A DNA stretch of 34,011 nucleotides, taken from positions 1 through 34,011 of the forward strand of contig CAJUGG010000048.1 of assembly GCA_910585995.1 (NCBI GenBank), written 5' to 3'. This DNA is from an uncultured Lachnospiraceae bacterium (GTDB taxonomy: Bacteria; Bacillota; Clostridia; Lachnospirales; Lachnospiraceae). Below are positions 1 through 7,541 of this stretch, piece by piece. The notes under the pieces are model-generated. The model was given only the letters and a program-made list of their open reading frames with translations, was not told the origin of the DNA and did not search any database. Each line of letters opens with the position of its first letter. The first letter of the stretch is position 1. The position numbers were made by a program, and so were the translations under genes.

Positions 1-215
1 CTCCGTATCTTCTGTTGAAAATACAAGATATGTAACCGACTGCTGTTTTTTGCAAATTCAATGGACTGATTTTTTATAAATCTTTCAACATCCGGGTTGA
101 TCTTACATGAAAACTCGGAAAGAATTTGAAGCAGCGCATCCTCTCCGAGTCCATGGCTTCCATCGCCCAAATACTCGCGAATGTTGAAAACTGTATATTT
201 ATTTGTTTCCTGCAT
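1..215 (-). pseudogene. GNAT acetyltransferase-like toxin partner, partial and frameshifted
   Basis: The gene starts at ATG 215-213, overlaps the stop of the upstream antitoxin-like gene by 17 bases, and runs off the left edge. Its opening residues (MQETNKYTVFNIREYLGDG) match the style of GNAT proteins that follow small antitoxin-like genes in clostridia. The frame is clean as far as a homopolymer at 46-51, which on the coding strand is six A. Beyond it the plausible continuation (SVTYLVFSTED) lies in the next frame, as if one A were missing. The 20-residue start of the right-edge copy (33952) shares the NIREYL motif. The GNAT assignment comes from recalled family resemblance, because the acetyl-CoA motifs lie outside the window. 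The frameshift could be real decay or a homopolymer sequencing error. Confidence 0.55.
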
Positions 216-393
216 TCGCCTTCTTCCTTTTCTCCATAAATTTCGCTATATCTTTTGGGTCAGTTAAAAAAGTAGCACTGACATTGACAGGAGGCATAGG
301 ATTATTCGCAGATGCTTCGATTGCATCAGCAAACATCTCCACCTGCTTCTGGCCTGATATAACAAAATTTTTTGTAATGCTTGAAGTTGCCAT
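199..393 (-). CDS. Small antitoxin-like protein (64 aa) upstream of GNAT partner
   Basis: This is a 64-residue soluble protein beginning MATSSITKNFVISG. The start at 393 is chosen because AGGAGG (402-407 on the plus strand, reverse complemented) sits 8 bases upstream; the farther upstream start has no such site. It has a conserved-looking core (QVEMFADAIEASAN) and a basic tail (FMEKRKKANAGNK). Its stop overlaps the start of the GNAT-like gene by 17 bases, which suggests translational coupling. A diverged copy sits at the right edge with the same 17-base overlap. The arrangement of a small gene before an overlapping GNAT gene resembles type II toxin-antitoxin modules, but I cannot name the family, and an antitoxin role is inference. 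Confidence 0.65.
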   Translation of the reverse strand: MATSSITKNFVISGQKQVEMFADAIEASANNPMPPVNVSATFLTDPKDIAKFMEKRKKANAGNK

Positions 394-453
394 AAGAAAC
401 ACCTCCTTTGTTAGTCATGGCTTGTTTTACAGCATACATACTTTCTTGTCTGC

Positions 454-482
454 ATTGTACGGTTTTATCATTGCTTTTGCAA
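454..482 (-). promoter_or_regulatory. Sigma-70/SigA-type promoter for the antitoxin-like pair
   Basis: Read on the minus strand, TTGCAA (477-482) and TACAAT (454-459) are separated by exactly 17 bases. Each hexamer differs from consensus at one or two positions. The predicted start site lies about 55 bases upstream of the ATG at 393. Confidence 0.6.
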
Positions 483-575
483 CAAGATAATTATAAATTT
501 TTTATATTTGATAAACTTACAGCCAGGTTTTGAAACGTTAATTTGAGAAAAAATAGTGAAACTAAATACAGAATG

Positions 576-584
576 TGTTATATT
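576..584 (+). promoter_or_regulatory. Extended -10 promoter before structured element A
   Basis: TGTTATATT gives an extended -10 (TG at 576-577, TATATT at 579-584). No good -35 is visible at standard spacing. Transcription would begin near 591, about 10 bases before the structured element at 601, so the element would form the 5' leader of the HD-domain operon. Confidence 0.45.
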
Positions 585-600
585 TTATAAAATAGAACTT

Positions 601-713
601 AAAAAACAGCGAAAGCCCAGACGAAGCCCGGAAGGATGTTTGAACGCAAAGCGGTCAAACATCTTTCCAGAAGAAGGGGCTGAGGGGGGGCTGTAGCGGA
701 ACTTAAATCAAAA
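601..713 (+). repeat. Structured repeat/leader element, copy A
   Basis: This element is shared with 23571-23681. Both copies open with the same 20 bases and end with the same 18 bases (agcggaacttaaatcaaa). In the middle, 630-643 pairs with 655-668 in a 14-bp stem, followed by an A.G mismatch (644/654), three more pairs (645-647 with 651-653) and a 3-base loop. Copy B differs at many stem positions, yet pairing and the A.G mismatch are kept, so there is covariation. Outer AGCCC and GGGCT blocks could close a longer stem. It lies between a promoter-like -10 and the ribosome binding site of the HD-domain gene. It could be a regulatory RNA leader or a REP/MITE-like mobile palindrome. I do not recognise it as a known riboswitch class. 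Confidence 0.75.
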
Positions 714-735
714 CTATAATAAGGAGTTTGTGAAG

Positions 736-1314
736 ATGACAACAAAGATTACGAGAGAACAAGCATTAGCACTACTGAAAAAATACAACCAGGAGTCCTT
801 CCATATCCAGCATGCATACACCGTGGAGGCGGTAATGCGGTGGTTTGCGAAGGAGTTGGGGCATGGAGACGAGGATTTCTGGGGACTCTGTGGCCTGCTG
901 CATGATGTGGATTTTGAAAAATACCCGGAAGAACACTGCAAAAAGGCACCAGAGCTATTGGCAGAGATCCAGGCAGAGGAGGAAGTGGTCCATGCGGTCT
1001 GTAGTCATGGCTATGGCATCTGCAGCGACGTGGAGCCGGCGCATGAGATGGAGAAGGTACTGTTTGCCTGCGATGAGCTGACAGGGCTTGTGGGAGCGGC
1101 TGCCAGGATGAGGCCTTCTAAGAGCTGTACCGATATGGAACTGTCCAGTCTGAAGAAGAAATTCAAAGACAAGCGTTTTGCGGCAGGATGTTCCAGAGAT
1201 ATTATCCGCACAGGAGCTGCGCAGCTTAGATGGGAACTGGACAAGCTGATGCAGATGACGTTAGATGCGATGAAGGCGACCGAACATATGATCGAAGAGG
1301 AGATGGCAGAGTAG
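736..1314 (+). CDS. HD-domain phosphohydrolase-like protein (192 aa)
   Basis: This is a soluble HD-superfamily protein. Metal-binding residues of the fold are visible: H26 in the FHIQHAYTVEAV stretch, the H56-D57 doublet in LLHDVDF, a later H in VCSHGY and a D in ACDELTG. Such proteins usually hydrolyse phosphate esters, often of nucleotides, but the substrate here is unknown. ATG 736 is preferred over GTG 730 because AAGGAG (721-726) is 9 bases from the ATG and only 3 from the GTG. The next gene starts immediately after its stop codon, so the two are probably co-transcribed. The structured element A sits directly upstream as a possible leader. Confidence 0.8.
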   Translation: MTTKITREQALALLKKYNQESFHIQHAYTVEAVMRWFAKELGHGDEDFWGLCGLLHDVDFEKYPEEHCKKAPELLAEIQAEEEVVHAVCSHGYGICSDVEPAHEMEKVLFACDELTGLVGAAARMRPSKSCTDMELSSLKKKFKDKRFAAGCSRDIIRTGAAQLRWELDKLMQMTLDAMKATEHMIEEEMAE

Positions 1315-1866
1315 ATGAAGACATTGATCTTGATGGGTTCTCCCAGAAAAAAAGGACATACGATACAGTTGGTGGAAGAGTTGTGTCAGTATCTGACTAC
1401 AGATATAGAGATCCTATCTTTGTATCACCGACAGGATATCAAGCCCTGCCAGGACTGCCGGTATTGTTTTACTCATAAAGGCTGCTGCGTGGAAGATGCG
1501 ATGCAGGAAATCTACCAGAAGTTAGAAGCGGCAGACCAGATTATCTTTGCAGCCCCCGTCTATTTCTACAATCTGCCTGGTGCTATGAAGATGGTGCTGG
1601 ACCGTTTACAGGTCTATTGGGCAGCCAGAGTCAGAAAAGAGCAGACCTTACAAGGAAAAAAAGGCGGTATGCTCTTAGTGGGCGGCGCTCCGGAGTTTCC
1701 TGGGCAGTTTGAAGGCACCATACAGACAGTTCAATGCATGTTAGAAGATTTAGGAGCAGAGTGTGCGGGGATAGTCACCATGGGAGGCTCCGACCAAAAA
1801 GGACTCTCAGAGAGACCAGACGTAAAAGAAAAGATTCAAAAGCTGGCACAGGCATTACAGAAGTAA
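1315..1866 (+). CDS. Iron-sulfur flavoprotein, NADPH-dependent FMN reductase family (183 aa)
   Basis: This has a flavodoxin-like fold. The N-terminal GSPRKKGHT (8-16) is the FMN phosphate-binding loop of the FMN reductase family. It is followed by a compact cysteine cluster, C45-x2-C48-x2-C51 with C57/C58, typical of iron-sulfur flavoproteins that bind a [4Fe-4S] cluster. The segment AAPVYFYNLPGAMKMVLDR fits the second flavin-contact loop. Such proteins transfer electrons in anaerobes, and the specific partner cannot be told from sequence. The start codon follows the HD gene stop without any gap, so coupling is likely. Confidence 0.85.
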   Translation: MKTLILMGSPRKKGHTIQLVEELCQYLTTDIEILSLYHRQDIKPCQDCRYCFTHKGCCVEDAMQEIYQKLEAADQIIFAAPVYFYNLPGAMKMVLDRLQVYWAARVRKEQTLQGKKGGMLLVGGAPEFPGQFEGTIQTVQCMLEDLGAECAGIVTMGGSDQKGLSERPDVKEKIQKLAQALQK

Positions 1867-1933
1867 TAAGACTTAAGGGAGATGGTACAGGTATGTGGGC
1901 ACATGGAGGGATTTGGGAAAGGGCGGATGTGCT

Positions 1934-2797
1934 GTGAAAACGAACTTGTTATTTGCAGCAAGGCTGGAGGAGTGTTACGGTTCTTTGACTAAATCAGAGA
2001 AAAAAGTGGCTGATTTTATCAGGGAACATATGGATCTGGTATCAGAGATGTCAGCACAGAAGATTGCAGAACTGACAGGAACAGGACCAGCTACCGTGGT
2101 TTGTTTTTGCAGAAGCTGCGGATATTCAGGACTGTTGGAATTAAAGACAGGGCTGAAACGGGAGACTGTGGTGTTGGACCGGGCGGATGACTTGGAGATC
2201 CAGGCGGAAGATTCGGTATCTGTCATTAAACAGAAGATTTTAAAATATAACAGTGCAGTCCTGGATTGTGTAATGAATGGAATGAAACGGCAATCGAGCA
2301 GGCAGTGAATGCCATCGGGCAGGCGAAGCGGATTGTGATCTCCGGCAGTGGAGACTCCCGGATTGGCGCGGTGATGCTTCACAATAATCTGTCTTTACAA
2401 AACAAAAACACTTATCACACAATGGATCAGGTGGAAGAACAAAATCTTTTGGTCAGCCTGCAAAAAAAAAGATGTGTTTGTTGGATTTACCTATACAGGG
2501 CGCTATCGATATATGGCGCAGAATTTTAAGACGGCAAAACAAATGGGAGCCACCACGATTGGTATTATGGGAATCCCATGGAGTGAGACAGAAAAATATG
2601 TGGATATTCCACTGTATACCAGCAGCGGCAATAAAACATATTATTTTGGTTCTAACAATAGTGTGCTGGGTGATATCATTAGGGTGGAGATTTTGGCAAC
2701 GGTCCAGGCCATACGATATTGTGACTATACAGAACACCATGAAAAGATGCGTGATATTCTTGAGATGCATCGTCTGCAAAAAAATGAAAAAATCTAA
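1934..2797 (+). pseudogene. RpiR/MurR-type transcriptional regulator with two offsetting frameshifts
   Basis: An N-terminal helix-turn-helix domain (LEECYGSLTKSEKKVADFI, then IAELTGTGPATVVCFCRSCG) is read from a probable GTG start at 1934. The frame is lost somewhere in 2266-2295, consistent with loss of one base. The SIS sugar-phosphate domain then continues in another frame (KRIVISGSGDSRIGAVMLHNN). The original frame returns at a run of nine A (2462-2470), where eight would keep SLQKKDVFVGFTYTG intact. The rest of the SIS domain runs to the TAA at 2797. Translated pieces cover a whole regulator of about 287 residues. Either the gene is dead or these are sequencing errors. The family normally senses phosphosugars, and its target is unknown. 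Confidence 0.75.
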
Positions 2798-3625
2798 GTG
2801 AGAAAGAGGCTGTCACAAGATGGAGTGGAAGTCTGTATGAAACGGTTTTTAAAAGAAAGACATGCATTTGCCATCGACTATGAGAATCCGGCAGCCTTAA
2901 AAGCACATGAATTTATGATACAAGGGATTCGGCGTTATCTGAACACCAAAAATCAGGCAGTGGATCCTCTGGCATTTCATATGGCGATTGTCTTTGCTCT
3001 GATGCTTGCGGCTTATGGACTTTTGTATGTGCTGCATTGGATTACGCAGCAGGTATCCATCCTGTCTTCTTTTAGAAATCTGAATATTATGGTGCCGGCG
3101 TTGGTTGTCAGTCTGGTGTTTGGCATGATTGCTTCTAAGACAAAGCTTGGGCAGATCTGTGACAAAGACTCTCTGTCCCGTGTGGGAGGAACTTCTTTGG
3201 AATTTTTGATTGCATCTTCCGTGGCGACGACGAATTTGGATCTGGTGATGACATACGGCAAGCCAATTCTGCTGATCTCCGTGATGGGGTTAAGCCTGAC
3301 TGCGCTTTTTTGTCTGGGATTGTCTAAATTGTGGCTGCGTAAAAACTGGTTTGAACATGGGATCTTGATGATGGGGGCTTACACAGGCGTTCTGGCAACT
3401 GGTCTGATGCTGCTTCGTATTGCAGATCCGGAGATGGAGACAGACGCTTTGATTGATGTGGTGACAGCCAGCCCTGTATGGACATTGACTTCTCAGAATT
3501 TATATCTGGCGATTGTGCCAATGATGCTGGTGACTGCTGCCGGATATCAGCAGACAGTTTTCATAAGTGCTGCTTTGATTGTGGGTGTATTGATCTTTGG
3601 CTTTTTCTTTTACCGCAAAGATTAA
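2798..3625 (+). pseudogene. gltS: Sodium/glutamate symporter (GltS), C-terminal remnant
   Basis: An open frame of 275 codons starts with GTG directly after the regulator's stop. Hydrophobic segments at about residues 58-83, 97-114, 153-175 and 240-270, with motifs such as SLEFLIASSVATTNLDL and GAYTGVLATGLMLLRIADPE, match the C-terminal half of GltS family sodium:glutamate symporters. Full family members are roughly 400 residues or more, and the N-terminal half is absent: the DNA before it encodes the RpiR regulator. No clear ribosome binding site precedes the GTG or the ATG at 2837. I infer a truncated, probably non-functional gene left by a deletion. It could still be a translated fragment. 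Confidence 0.7.
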
Positions 3626-3637
3626 AAAAACATGATA

Positions 3638-3694
3638 AAAAATCCCTGCTGAAATTTTTATGTGACTGACATAGAAATTTTTGCAGGGATTTTT
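3638..3694. terminator. Bidirectional intrinsic terminator
   Basis: A 12-bp perfect stem (3638-3649 with 3683-3694) has A-rich and T-rich tails on both sides, so it can end transcription of the gltS remnant on the plus strand and of the small minus-strand gene ending at 3702. Inner A/T-rich sequence partly extends the stem. Confidence 0.8.
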
Positions 3695-3701
3695 CTTATG
3701 C

Positions 3702-3875
3702 TTAAGGCCCAGTGGAATCTTTTAGATGAGAAGAAGAATTGGGAACCTTAGGAAGAAATGGATAGAGTTCCTCATAATTTTCCAGTTCGTCTTCATTCAC
3801 TGGCCCGGCAGGGATTAATCCGGTACAATCCTGGGCAGAGCAAGTCAGAAAGCTTTGTTCTTTTTCTTTTTTCAT
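3702..3875 (-). CDS. Small acidic protein with C-x4-C motif (57 aa), unknown function
   Basis: Start ATG at 3875-3873 is chosen because AGGAG lies about 7 bases upstream; the longer frame upstream lacks this. The protein is soluble, with a charged N-terminus, a cysteine pair (C12, C17 in TCSAQDCTGLIPAGP), an acidic middle (NEDELENYEELYPFLP) and a Ser-rich tail. The order of conserved-looking residues and the good ribosome binding site suggest a real gene. I do not recognise a named family. It has its own position between a bidirectional terminator and the two-component locus, divergent from the latter. A structural or metal-binding role is possible but unsupported. Confidence 0.6.
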   Translation of the reverse strand: MKKEKEQSFLTCSAQDCTGLIPAGPVNEDELENYEELYPFLPKVPNSSSHLKDSTGP

Positions 3876-3926
3876 AGGGCAACTCCTCATATTGATCAAA
3901 GATTGTGATTCGTTGATCTTAATATG

Positions 3927-3935
3927 TGTTATAAT
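3927..3935 (+). promoter_or_regulatory. Extended -10 promoter for the two-component operon
   Basis: TG (3927-3928), one base, then a perfect TATAAT (3930-3935). There is no matching -35 at 16-18 bases, as is common for extended -10 promoters. The start would be near 3942, giving a leader of about 160 bases before the response regulator. Confidence 0.5.
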
Positions 3936-3944
3936 AAGAAAAAT

Positions 3945-3992
3945 ATGCAGGTTTTCTTTAGAAATTCTTCAGAAATACCTGCATTTGTTTTT
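3945..3992 (+). terminator. Hairpin with U-tract in the leader of the response regulator (attenuator candidate)
   Basis: ATGCAGGT (3945-3952) pairs perfectly with ACCTGCAT (3977-3984). TTTCT (53-57) and AGAAA (71-75) extend the stem past one bulged base. The tail TTGTTTTT (3985-3992) follows. The hairpin lies just after the predicted start of transcription and before the response regulator, so it looks like a leader terminator or attenuator rather than an end-of-operon signal. Confidence 0.5.
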
Positions 3993-4101
3993 AAGATTCT
4001 GCCGATAGAATACAGCCAGGTAAAGGATAAGGGCCTAGGGTTTTCTTTGAAAGGAGCGGCGGGATGAGATTGATAAAAAGATAACAGATGGAGGGAGAAA
4101 G

Positions 4102-4809
4102 ATGGATAAGTATCATGTACTGGTGGTGGAAGACGACAAGGAGATCCGCGATGCGATCGAGATCTATCTGAAGAGTCAAGGCTATGAAGTCTATAAGGCG
4201 GCAGACGGGATTGAGGGTCTGGAGATTATCTACCGGGAGGAGATCCACCTGGCCATTGTGGATGTGATGATGCCCAGAAAAGACGGGATTCAGATGGTGA
4301 TGGAGATGCGTAAAGACTATGATTTTCCGGTGATTATGCTCTCGGCGAAGTCGGAGGAAGTGGATAAGATCCTGGGGCTGAATATGGGTGCGGATGATTA
4401 TGTGACCAAGCCATTTACGCCGTTGGAGCTTTTGGCTAGGGTAAATTCCCAGCTTCGACGCTACAGCCGCTATCTGGATAAGCTGAAAAACGGCGGCGTG
4501 GAAGAGGGGCATGTCTATCGCATCGGAGGTCTGGAACTGGATGAGGAGAAAGTAGAGCTTCGGGTGGACGGTGCGCTTGTAAAGGTGACACCGATGGAAT
4601 ACCGGATCTTACTGCTCCTGATGAAGCATCCGGGCAGAGTCTTCTCCGCAGATGAGATCTATGAGAGAGTCTGGAATGAAAAAGCAGTCAATTCCGATAC
4701 GATTATGGTACATGTACGGAATATCAGAGAAAAGATTGAAATTAATCCAAAAAATCCAAAATATTTAAAGGTGGTGTGGGGCGTTGGGTATAAAATGGAA
4801 AAACAGTGA
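4102..4809 (+). CDS. OmpR/PhoB-family response regulator (235 aa)
   Basis: This is a cytoplasmic transcription factor of a two-component system. The receiver domain (about 1-120) shows the acidic pair D11-D12, phospho-acceptor D54 in VDVMMPRKDG, and the conserved K in VTKPF. The C-terminal winged helix (about 140-235) includes VTPMEYRILLLLMKHPGRVFS, the recognition-helix region VNSDTIMVHVRNIREKIE, and the terminal wing YLKVVWGVGYKME. A GGAGGGAG ribosome binding site precedes ATG 4102. The gene overlaps the downstream kinase by 26 bases, so both are translated together. The target genes cannot be deduced, and the B12 riboswitch operon just downstream has its own promoter. Confidence 0.92.
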   Translation: MDKYHVLVVEDDKEIRDAIEIYLKSQGYEVYKAADGIEGLEIIYREEIHLAIVDVMMPRKDGIQMVMEMRKDYDFPVIMLSAKSEEVDKILGLNMGADDYVTKPFTPLELLARVNSQLRRYSRYLDKLKNGGVEEGHVYRIGGLELDEEKVELRVDGALVKVTPMEYRILLLLMKHPGRVFSADEIYERVWNEKAVNSDTIMVHVRNIREKIEINPKNPKYLKVVWGVGYKMEKQ

Positions 4810-7111
4810 GACAACCAAAGAGAACTTGACAATCGGTAACAGCGTTAAAGGAATCCTCTTGATTCTTTTGTGTACCGCGATTGCGGCGACGGCTATGTGC
4901 AGTGCCTATCCCTATTTTCGGGGACGGGCAGCAAAGAATATCCAGTCGCGTATGGAAGAATATGGGAAGACCCAGGAGGAAGAAGCTACGTATGAGGTAA
5001 ACGAGGACTTTCTGCGCTATATGTTGTCTTCCATCTACTATATGAATTATGAGATGACGCCGGATATGGATGCCTATACGTATTTTACCCAGAATTATGA
5101 TATGGGAAAATTTACCGATGCGGAACAGAGGCAGATCAAAGAAGCAGCGGCGCGGCTGATGAAAAATATGCGCAATCAGTATTCGGTGATGCAGAGCAAC
5201 TATGATTTTGCCAGCTATGGTTCCGGCCCTGCCAGGTCGTTTGGCATGGATGGCTATCTGAACAATGTGATTCGTGGAAACAGTGAAGACGCCAGACAGT
5301 ATTATAAAGCAGGCATCCTGATCCGGTATGACAGCCGGGGAGTTCCGCAGATCCAGGAATCCTGGGGGATGTCGATGGATGAGCGGGAAGTCTTGGGATA
5401 CTTGCAGCAGGCCTCTATGATGCGTCTGTTAGACGATAACGGCATGGGATCTGAGACCTATGTCTATGATGATGTAGTGGTGACAGAGGCAGAAGAGTTT
5501 GCCTATGGTGAGGTGACTTATGCCGACAGTTATGAGACAGCAGAACGCAATGACAATCTGTTAAAGACCATACCTATGCCGGTTGTTCAAAATACTTCAT
5601 TTGCCTTTGGCGTGCATACGGTCGATGACTATGATTATACATGGAGAGATTACTGGGTGGAGCGCAGTGCCTATATGCGAAGCGGCTACAGCGTGGGCGT
5701 TTTTGCAATCATGGCAGGTATGATGATTCTTGCACTGATACTGCAGAATCTGCCAGTATTAGAGCTTCGGAAAAACCGGCTGTTTAAGCTTCCTACAGAG
5801 TTGGTGCTCTTGTTAGGATGGCTGGGACTTGCGGCGACGGGGGCATTTGCAGTGTCGGATTTTGGGATCTATTCTCTGACCAGCAGTATTGTGGAGGACT
5901 TTGAAAGTATTGGATTTGGCAATGTGGCACAGTTGGCAGCGACGACCTTTATCTGGATCTTTTGGCTGTGTTTTGCCCTTGGCTGGTACTGGCTGACGGC
6001 TTCTTTGCTTCCGTATATCACACATCCGATCCGGTCCCTGAGAGAACATGCGTTCTGTATTGATATCTGCCGCTGGTGCAGAAACCTGTGGCTTCGGTTC
6101 TGGCACTGGGCGACGGATGTGGAGCTGGATGAGAGACTGACCAGTAATATCTGGAAGGTGGTCGGGCTAAATGGAGTGGTCGTGGCGGCTCTGTGTTGCA
6201 TCTGGATCGGCGGAGTGGTAGGTGCTGTGATCTATACGATTCTTCTCTATATTCTGGTGAAGAAAAAGTGCGGGGAGATTCTGGAAAAATATGAGAAGCT
6301 TCTGCAGGTGACAAGAGCGATGGCAGAAGGGGATCTGAATGTGTCTACGGATGAGGATATGGGGGTATTTAATCCGATCAGGGATGAACTGACTTGTATT
6401 CGCAATGGGTTTCGTAAGGCGGTCAGTGCAGAGGTGAGAAGTCGGAATATGAAGACGGAACTGATCACTAATGTCTCTCATGATCTGAAGACGCCTCTGA
6501 CGGCGATTATAACGTATGTGGATCTTCTGAAGAAGGAAGGGATTACAGAGGAGGAAAAGAAGGGGTATATCGAGACGCTGGAGAAGAAATCTCAGCGGCT
6601 GAAGGTATTGATCGAAGATCTGTTTGAAGTGAGTAAGGCGACCACAGACAATATTGTGATGAATTTTGCCGATGTGGATCTGGTTAGTTTGGTCAAACAG
6701 GTACGTCTGGAGAATGAGGATAAGATCGCTGAGAGTACACTGGATTTTCGGTGGAATCTGCCGGAGGAAAAATGTATTCTATCCCTGGACCCGCAGAGGA
6801 CGTTCCGGGTGATTGACAATCTGGTGCAGAATATTTTGAAATATTCGATGCCTCATTCGCGGGTGTATATTGATATGAAGGATGAAGCGCTGGAAGTGAA
6901 AGTGAGTTTTAAAAATATGTCGGCGGAGGAGATGAATTTTTCGCCGGAGGAGATCACGGAGCGGTTTGTAAGAGGAGATCTGTCCCGGAACACGGAAGGG
7001 AGCGGACTGGGGCTTGCGATTGCGCAGAGCTTTACGGAGCTACAGAATGGGAGCTTTCAGGTGGAGACGGATGGGGATCTGTTTAAGGTGACGATTGCGT
7101 TTAGAAAATAG
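4784..7111 (+). CDS. Membrane sensor histidine kinase with large extracellular domain (775 aa)
   Basis: The partner of the upstream response regulator. A membrane helix (about 24-46) is followed by an extracellular, Tyr/Asp/Met-rich region to about 300, then four to five more membrane segments (about 303-490). A linker, HisKA box (SHDLKTPLTAIITYVD, phospho-His at about 566) and HATPase domain (N box IDNLVQNILKYS, GSGLGLAIAQSF) come last. The usual DxGxG lid motif is replaced by KNMSAEEM, as in VanS-like clostridial kinases. The TTG at 4784 is an uncertain start; a TTG at 4826 is an alternative. Many transmembrane segments after the sensor domain is unusual compared with classic two-helix kinases. 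The stimulus is unknown. Confidence 0.9.
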   Translation: MGIKWKNSETTKENLTIGNSVKGILLILLCTAIAATAMCSAYPYFRGRAAKNIQSRMEEYGKTQEEEATYEVNEDFLRYMLSSIYYMNYEMTPDMDAYTYFTQNYDMGKFTDAEQRQIKEAAARLMKNMRNQYSVMQSNYDFASYGSGPARSFGMDGYLNNVIRGNSEDARQYYKAGILIRYDSRGVPQIQESWGMSMDEREVLGYLQQASMMRLLDDNGMGSETYVYDDVVVTEAEEFAYGEVTYADSYETAERNDNLLKTIPMPVVQNTSFAFGVHTVDDYDYTWRDYWVERSAYMRSGYSVGVFAIMAGMMILALILQNLPVLELRKNRLFKLPTELVLLLGWLGLAATGAFAVSDFGIYSLTSSIVEDFESIGFGNVAQLAATTFIWIFWLCFALGWYWLTASLLPYITHPIRSLREHAFCIDICRWCRNLWLRFWHWATDVELDERLTSNIWKVVGLNGVVVAALCCIWIGGVVGAVIYTILLYILVKKKCGEILEKYEKLLQVTRAMAEGDLNVSTDEDMGVFNPIRDELTCIRNGFRKAVSAEVRSRNMKTELITNVSHDLKTPLTAIITYVDLLKKEGITEEEKKGYIETLEKKSQRLKVLIEDLFEVSKATTDNIVMNFADVDLVSLVKQVRLENEDKIAESTLDFRWNLPEEKCILSLDPQRTFRVIDNLVQNILKYSMPHSRVYIDMKDEALEVKVSFKNMSAEEMNFSPEEITERFVRGDLSRNTEGSGLGLAIAQSFTELQNGSFQVETDGDLFKVTIAFRK

Positions 7112-7130
7112 AGAGCAAGGAAGCAGGGAC

Positions 7131-7186
7131 GGGCTGCTGCAAAATGGGGTGCGAGTCAGGGCACCCCATTTTGCGGCAGCCCTCTT
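7131..7186 (+). terminator. Strong hairpin terminator after the two-component operon
   Basis: A 22-bp stem (7131-7152 with 7161-7182) has one G.U pair and an 8-base loop, starting 19 bases after the kinase stop. The U-tract is weak (TCTT), so termination may depend mostly on stem strength. It separates the kinase transcript from the riboswitch operon. Confidence 0.75.
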
Positions 7187-7251
7187 GGCGGGCCGGGGAG
7201 GTGCAGAATGTGTAAGTATGATGAAAAACCCCTTGAGACTTTGAGAAAAAA

Positions 7252-7280
7252 TTGACGAAAATCGGGAAATATGGTATGAT
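7252..7280 (+). promoter_or_regulatory. SigA-type promoter of the riboswitch operon
   Basis: TTGACG (7252-7257) and TATGAT (7275-7280) are separated by exactly 17 bases, near consensus. Predicted transcription start is about 7287, roughly 11 bases before helix P1 of the cobalamin riboswitch. Confidence 0.85.
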
Positions 7281-7297
7281 TTCACTTAGATTATGTC

Positions 7298-7455
7298 ATC
7301 AGAAAGTGCTGTTTTTAAGCAGAAGAGGGAATCAGGTGAAAAGCCTGAACGATCCGGTCACTGTAAGCGGGAGCAATATCCATAAAGAACCATTGCCAGA
7401 AGGTGAGAAGGGGGATAACGCGATCAACCGTGAGTCAGGAAACCTGCTTTCTGAT
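7298..7455 (+). promoter_or_regulatory. Cobalamin (B12) riboswitch aptamer
   Basis: The hallmark pieces are in order. The P1 strand ATCAGAAAG (7298-7306) is perfectly complementary to CTTTCTGAT (7447-7455). Between them lie GGGAATCAGGTGAAAAGCC, the GGTCACTGTAAGCGGGAGC block, the CATTGCCAGAAGGTGAGAAGG block, and the B12 box GAGTCAGGAAACCTGC ending just before the P1 3' strand. It is expected to bind adenosylcobalamin or a related corrinoid and lower expression of the genes downstream. It precedes cbiF-hemA-cbiH, so the cell can throttle tetrapyrrole entry and ring contraction when B12 is plentiful. Confidence 0.95.
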
Positions 7456-7541
7456 AGAAGGGGAGCTTCCGAAGAAAGCAGATCCTGGTTGCCGTCTGGG
7501 GATTGTGTGTGTTTAGCGTGTGTCAAAGTGATGGACAGAAG

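Noticed and set aside
203..490. 95-codon plus-strand frame opposite the antitoxin-like gene
   Set aside because: It is the antisense shadow of the minus-strand gene, which has a strong ribosome binding site, promoter and a homolog at the right edge.
601..713. CRISPR or IS end
   Set aside because: There are only two copies 23 kb apart, with no spacer series, no transposase nearby and no target duplication that I can see.
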